DNA of 8,354 bases. Origin: Synergistales bacterium Syner_01. Lineage in GTDB: Bacteria > Synergistota > Synergistia > Synergistales > Aminobacteriaceae. The notes under the pieces were generated by a model that saw only the letters and a program-made list of their open reading frames with translations, did no database searches and had not been told where the DNA came from. Location: positions 1 through 8,354 of the forward strand of contig LVBO01000319.1 in assembly GCA_001604435.1 (NCBI GenBank), given 5' to 3'. Shown here piece by piece: positions 5,000 through 8,354 of this stretch (positions are counted from its first letter, which is position 1; each line of letters begins with the position of its first letter). A program made the position numbers and the translations under genes.

Positions 5000-5923
5000 A
5001 TGAATGTCTGCATCATAGGCAGCTACGCAAAAGCCCTTGTGATGACAACGGACCGTATCCCTCTGGCAGGCGAGACTCTGATGGGCTACAACTATCGGGG
5101 TACCTACGGCGGCAAGGGCAGCGATATGGCTGTTCAGGCCGCCAGGCTGGGGGCGCGGGTTTCTTACGTGGGCGTGGTGGGCGACGATGCCTTCGGCAAG
5201 GAATTCGTCGATTTAATGAAACAGGAGCGAATCGATACCCGCTTTTTGCGCGTTACCCGCGAACAGCCCACGGGCACGGGCTTTATCATCAAGGATACTC
5301 AAGCCCGCAATCTCATTGTAGTGGCGCCCGGCGCCAACGATTTGTTCAACGAAGGGGATATTGACGTAGCGAACGCCGCCGTCAGGGAGGCCGATGTTCT
5401 GCTCGCCCAGCTGGAAATCCCTATCGCTACGGCCCTTTACGCCATGAAACAGGGCAAGCGGGCGGGAAAAACCACGATTCTGAATCCTGCCCCGGGCGTC
5501 GACCTCACCGCTTATGATTTAAGCGACGTATCCATCCTTACGCCCAACGAAACCGAAGCGCGCATCGCCGCCGGGCTGCCTCCGAACAGCCCCCTTTCCA
5601 ACAAGGATATCGCCAAGATCCTACTGAATACCGGCTGTGGCTGTGTGGTCACGACGCTTGGCGATAAAGGCGCCGCAGTGTTCTCAAACGATGAAAGCTT
5701 CGAAGTGGAACACTACGAAATAAACGTGGTGGATTCCAACGGAGCGGGCGACAGCTTCAACGCGGCTCTGGCCGCAACCCTTGCGGGCGGCGCCACCCTG
5801 CGCGAGAGCGTGAGCCGGGCCAATGCAGCGGCGGCTCTATGCTGCACAAGGTGGGAGACCGTTCCTTCCTACCATACGAAACAAGAAGTAGATGCATTTT
5901 TACAGTCACGGAAAGGAGGATGA
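5000..5923 (+). CDS. PfkB-family sugar kinase, ribokinase-like
   Basis: A 307-residue cytoplasmic ATP-dependent kinase, the usual ribokinase length, similar along its whole length. Visible are the first PfkB signature (YGGKGSDMAVQAARLG, 36-51), GVVGDDAFG (58-66), AQLEIP (136-141), ILNPAPG (160-166), LTPNETEA (180-187) and the second signature DSNGAGDSFNAAL (245-257) with catalytic base D251 in GAGD. Against E. coli ribokinase, ribose contacts Asn14 and Asp16 become A10 and A12 (GSYAKAL), and Asn46 becomes D42 (GGKGSD); Glu143 is kept as E139. The catalytic machinery is therefore intact but the sugar pocket is altered, so ribose is not a safe assignment. The start at 5000 stands seven bases from TAAGGAGG (4985-4992); an adjacent ATG at 4997 would be only four bases away. 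The pyranase ribosome binding site lies in its last codons, so the two genes are likely coupled. Confidence 0.88.
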   Translation: MNVCIIGSYAKALVMTTDRIPLAGETLMGYNYRGTYGGKGSDMAVQAARLGARVSYVGVVGDDAFGKEFVDLMKQERIDTRFLRVTREQPTGTGFIIKDTQARNLIVVAPGANDLFNEGDIDVANAAVREADVLLAQLEIPIATALYAMKQGKRAGKTTILNPAPGVDLTAYDLSDVSILTPNETEARIAAGLPPNSPLSNKDIAKILLNTGCGCVVTTLGDKGAAVFSNDESFEVEHYEINVVDSNGAGDSFNAALAATLAGGATLRESVSRANAAAALCCTRWETVPSYHTKQEVDAFLQSRKGG

Positions 5924-5926
5924 AAT

Positions 5927-6421
5927 ATGAGACCCAACCGCATTTTGCACCCTGAACTTGCAAAGGCTTTGGCTATCTGCGGCCACTCGGACATCGTGCT
6001 GGTGACGGACGCAGGGTTCCCCATCCCCAAGGATGCCAACCGTGTCGACCTTGGGTATTACGCGGGCCGGGCCGATGTGCTGGACATCCTGCGGATGCTG
6101 AGGCAGGAAATTTTCGCGGAGGACGTGGCCTTTGCCGCGGAGGTAAAAACCCATCATCCGGCGTTGTACAGCGAGGTGCAGGATATCTTCACCGGTTCCG
6201 GCGCAACATTTACAGGAACCACCCACGAGAACTTGATCGAGGACTATGCACAGCGTGCCAAGGTGGTCATCCGCTCCGGTTCGCTGAACGCCTGGGCGAA
6301 CTTCGCGCTTACTTGCAGTACCGACCCGTTCGCTTGGTTCACCGAAGACGACATCGCTATCCTGGATTCTTACGTAGAACGGCGCAAACGCATCGACGAA
6401 AACCAAAAACCCGAGTTATAA
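5927..6421 (+). CDS. RbsD/FucU-family sugar pyranase (mutarotase)
   Basis: A 164-residue member of the RbsD/FucU family, whose proteins interconvert ring forms or anomers of free sugars so that kinases receive the right form. It is closer to RbsD: GHSDIVLVTDAGFPIP (19-34) holds the catalytic-type H20 and D28 at the same positions as in E. coli RbsD, TTHENL (98-103) supplies the second conserved His (H100), and VIRSGSLNAWANFAL (114-128) is the C-terminal active-site segment. In that segment the usual Tyr of Tyr-Ala-Asn is Trp (W123), with Asn kept at N125. About 25 residues after this segment (CSTDPFAWFTEDDIAILDSY and a charged tail) exceed the normal length of about 130-140. It begins three bases after the kinase stop, with AAGGAGG at 5913-5919. 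Its placement after a PfkB kinase echoes the rbsK/rbsD pairing. Probably cytoplasmic and oligomeric; the sugar is unknown. Confidence 0.85.
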   Translation: MRPNRILHPELAKALAICGHSDIVLVTDAGFPIPKDANRVDLGYYAGRADVLDILRMLRQEIFAEDVAFAAEVKTHHPALYSEVQDIFTGSGATFTGTTHENLIEDYAQRAKVVIRSGSLNAWANFALTCSTDPFAWFTEDDIAILDSYVERRKRIDENQKPEL

Positions 6422-6436
6422 GGGGGAAGACAGGCT

Positions 6437-7549
6437 ATGGCAGATATCAAGACCCAACTGGAACAGGCAACCATACCGGCCCTGCCCAAGCGGATGGACT
6501 ACAAAATCGGTGTCGTCGGCGCCGGGTTCATCGTGCGCGGCTGCCATTTGGTGGCGTATAAGAAAGCGGGCTTCAATCCGGTCGCCATAAGCGGCAAGGA
6601 TTACGATCTGAGCAAAGAGGTGGCCGCCGAGCACGGTTTACCCCTCGTCTACGAGGATTGGCATGATCTGGTGGATAATTCTGAAATCGAGATTGTCGAC
6701 ATCGCCGTGCCGCCCCATGTGCAGCTGGAAATCGTACGCTACATCTGCGGTAGGAAGCATATCAAGGGTATTCTCTGCCAAAAGCCCATCGCTATGTCCG
6801 TAGACGACGCGAGAGAAATCGTCCGCCTGGGCGAAGAGGCGGACATCCCCATCGCAGTGAACTCCAACATGCGGTACGACCAAAGCATGCGCGCCTTGAA
6901 GTATATCCTTGATAACGGCCTGATCGGCAAGCCGATCATCGCCAGCATCGATATGCGGGCCATACCCGATTGGCAGAGCTTCCTGAAGGAATACAAAAAA
7001 CTTGAAATTTACGCCATGGGCGTGCACCATATCGACATCTTCCGCTACCTGTTCGGCGACCCCGAAAAAATCACCGCCGTTTGCCGCACCGACCCACGCA
7101 CTAAATTCGAGCACACCGACGGAATTGTGCAATACACCTTCCAGTACAAGGATCGGATGATGGCTACAAGCCTTGACGATGTATGGGCCTGGCCCGAAGA
7201 GCCTTGCGCAAAGCACAACTACATCAACTGGCGGGTGGAGGGGACCGAGGGCTTCGCCGAAGGCGATATCGGCTGGCACAAGCGCGAGCCGGAATTCAGC
7301 GGCAGCACTCTGCGTCTTGCCGGCAGACAGTTCCCGAACGAGTTCATCGAACCGAAATGGGAGAGCAAGTGGTTCCCCGATGCTTTTATCGGTACTATGG
7401 CGAACCTGCTGCGTGCGGTGGAGGAGGGCGTCGAGCCTGAAATATCCGCCCGCGACAATGTGAACACCCTGGCCTGCGTGGAGGCGTGCTACAAGTCCAT
7501 TGAAGAGGAACGCACCGTATACCTTTCGGAAGTGACAAAGGAGGGCTAA
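6437..7549 (+). CDS. Gfo/Idh/MocA-family NAD(P)-dependent oxidoreductase
   Basis: A 370-residue sugar dehydrogenase-type enzyme. A leader of about 20 residues precedes the Rossmann strand KIGVVGAGFIVRG (23-35), which carries the GxGxxG-type dinucleotide motif. IVDIAVPPHVQLEIV (86-100) and CQKPIAMS (114-121) follow; the family's EKP motif is QKP here, with the lysine kept (K116). The C-terminal domain carries GVHHIDIFRYLFG (195-207), the conserved His/Asp substrate-side motif, and ends with NVNTLACVEACYKSIEE (341-357), as is usual for the family. These enzymes oxidise or reduce a hydroxyl or carbonyl on sugars, inositols or sugar acids. The start at 6437 has AAGGGGGAAG (6420-6429) upstream, overlapping the pyranase stop. 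The gene sits mid-operon, so a redox step on the same sugar is inferred. Exact reaction and cofactor preference are not resolved. Confidence 0.87.
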   Translation: MADIKTQLEQATIPALPKRMDYKIGVVGAGFIVRGCHLVAYKKAGFNPVAISGKDYDLSKEVAAEHGLPLVYEDWHDLVDNSEIEIVDIAVPPHVQLEIVRYICGRKHIKGILCQKPIAMSVDDAREIVRLGEEADIPIAVNSNMRYDQSMRALKYILDNGLIGKPIIASIDMRAIPDWQSFLKEYKKLEIYAMGVHHIDIFRYLFGDPEKITAVCRTDPRTKFEHTDGIVQYTFQYKDRMMATSLDDVWAWPEEPCAKHNYINWRVEGTEGFAEGDIGWHKREPEFSGSTLRLAGRQFPNEFIEPKWESKWFPDAFIGTMANLLRAVEEGVEPEISARDNVNTLACVEACYKSIEEERTVYLSEVTKEG

Positions 7550-7551
7550 TC

Positions 7552-8354
7552 ATGATATCGGTAGGTATTTTTACAGGTTATTACCCCTATACACTGGACG
7601 AAACTATCGCCAAAATCAAAAAGGACGGCATGAGCTGCGTACAGCTGGATTTGGAATTCAAGGACATGGACCTTGGTCGCGGCAAAATCGATAAGAGTAA
7701 GGCCAACAAGGTGCGCGACGCTTTCCGTGACGCCAATGTACCTATAGTGGGTATCTCCGCCTATACAAACCTGACCCATCCGGAGCCCGCCACCCGCAAG
7801 GCGAATATTAACCGCGTCAAGGAAATTTTAAGGCACGCCCGGGATTTCGGTACTCCTTATGTGATCAGCGAAACCGGCACCTACAACACCGAGAGCGACT
7901 GGCTGCCCGACGAGAAAAACTACACCGAAGAAGCCTATCAGGAGTTCAAGGCTGTTGCAACCGATATTGCACGATATGCCTATGAGCATGACGCTGTGTT
8001 CTTGATCGAAAACTACACCAACAACATCATCGGCTCGGTTGACCAGGTAGCCCGTCTGCTGCAGGAGATCAACCACCCGGGTCTGGGCCTGCTGCTGGAT
8101 CCGACCAACTTTTTCGATGGCGGCAATATAGACGATGTCGACCCTGTACTCGAGAAAATTTTCTGGGTGCTTGACGACAAAATCAAAATCGCCCACGCCA
8201 AGGACTGCAAGCGTGCCGAGAACGCGAGCGAAAAGTTCGGCGAGGGATCCGCCGAACACAACAGCTTTCGCGGTGCGGGCGCGGTAGAGTTGCCCGCAGC
8301 GGGGCTGGGTGTTCTCAACTATGAACTGTACCTTGATCGCCTGCGGAAAAACCA
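7552..8354 (+). CDS. Sugar-phosphate isomerase/epimerase-like TIM barrel (xylose isomerase-like), cut by the right edge
   Basis: The first 267 codons of an AP-endonuclease-2/xylose-isomerase-like TIM barrel; the reading frame stays open to the window end. It begins two bases after the oxidoreductase stop, with AAAGGAGGG at 7537-7545 and six bases of spacing. MISVGIFTGYYPYTLDETIA is a typical first strand and helix. Candidate metal ligands sit in FLIENYTN (E153), LLLDPTNFF (D183) and KIAHAKDC (H215); the last expected Glu would lie past the edge. GAGAVELPAAGL (241-252) matches the usual glycine-rich loop near the C-terminus. Members isomerise or epimerise sugars such as ketoses, inosose or hydroxypyruvate, normally with a divalent metal. 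As the last visible gene it fits a carbon-rearranging step in the same pathway. Family call is firm; specificity is unknown. Confidence 0.85.
   Translation, partial: MISVGIFTGYYPYTLDETIAKIKKDGMSCVQLDLEFKDMDLGRGKIDKSKANKVRDAFRDANVPIVGISAYTNLTHPEPATRKANINRVKEILRHARDFGTPYVISETGTYNTESDWLPDEKNYTEEAYQEFKAVATDIARYAYEHDAVFLIENYTNNIIGSVDQVARLLQEINHPGLGLLLDPTNFFDGGNIDDVDPVLEKIFWVLDDKIKIAHAKDCKRAENASEKFGEGSAEHNSFRGAGAVELPAAGLGVLNYELYLDRLRKN

Noticed and set aside
6638..7279. 213-codon minus-strand frame within the oxidoreductase gene
   Set aside because: It is antisense to a clear Gfo/Idh gene; its length reflects GC-rich codon structure, not a second gene.

Overview
The window reads as a chromosomal carbohydrate-utilisation segment from a fairly GC-rich anaerobic-type member of the Bacillota (Clostridia-like). 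This rests on strong AGGAGG-type ribosome binding sites before nearly every gene, compact operon packing, AraC and LacI sugar regulators, and the protein flavour. No rRNA, species marker or mobile element is present to narrow it further. No tRNA gene, CRISPR array or insertion sequence was found.

Layout. (1) Positions 1-521, minus strand: the N-terminal 173 codons of a major-facilitator transporter that runs off the left edge. (2) Positions 522-631: a short divergent control region. (3) Positions 632-1543, plus strand: an AraC-family regulator with an N-terminal cupin sensor, probably controlling the transporter. (4) Positions 1544-1901: about 360 bp without a confident gene. It holds a hairpin, a faint ABC-ATPase-like remnant on the minus strand and a candidate LacI-type operator. 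(5) Positions 1902-4103: a 733-residue protein joining a complete LacI-type repressor (helix-turn-helix plus type I periplasmic-binding-like domain) to a full extracellular-type solute-binding domain. (6) Positions 4127-4192: an extended -10 promoter followed by a dyad resembling two abutting LacI-type operators. (7) Positions 4210 to the right edge, plus strand: five tightly spaced catabolic genes encoding a DeoC-family aldolase, a ribokinase-like PfkB kinase, an RbsD-like pyranase/mutarotase, a Gfo/Idh/MocA oxidoreductase and a sugar-phosphate isomerase/epimerase-type TIM barrel cut by the window end.

Working model (inference). The LacI/solute-binding fusion senses one or two intracellular sugars and controls the downstream operon through the dyad, and perhaps itself. 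RbsD would interconvert sugar anomers or ring forms, the PfkB kinase would phosphorylate, the Gfo/Idh dehydrogenase and TIM-barrel isomerase would remodel the carbon skeleton, and the DeoC-like enzyme would cleave by a Schiff-base retro-aldol reaction. The kinase, aldolase and pyranase each differ from the ribose/deoxyribose enzymes at substrate-facing or catalytic-relay residues, so the substrate is probably a less common pentose, deoxy-sugar or sugar acid. No dedicated transporter for this operon is in view.

The most unusual element is the one-polypeptide regulator with two different ligand-binding folds. The set of divergent sugar enzymes beside it is the second point of interest.
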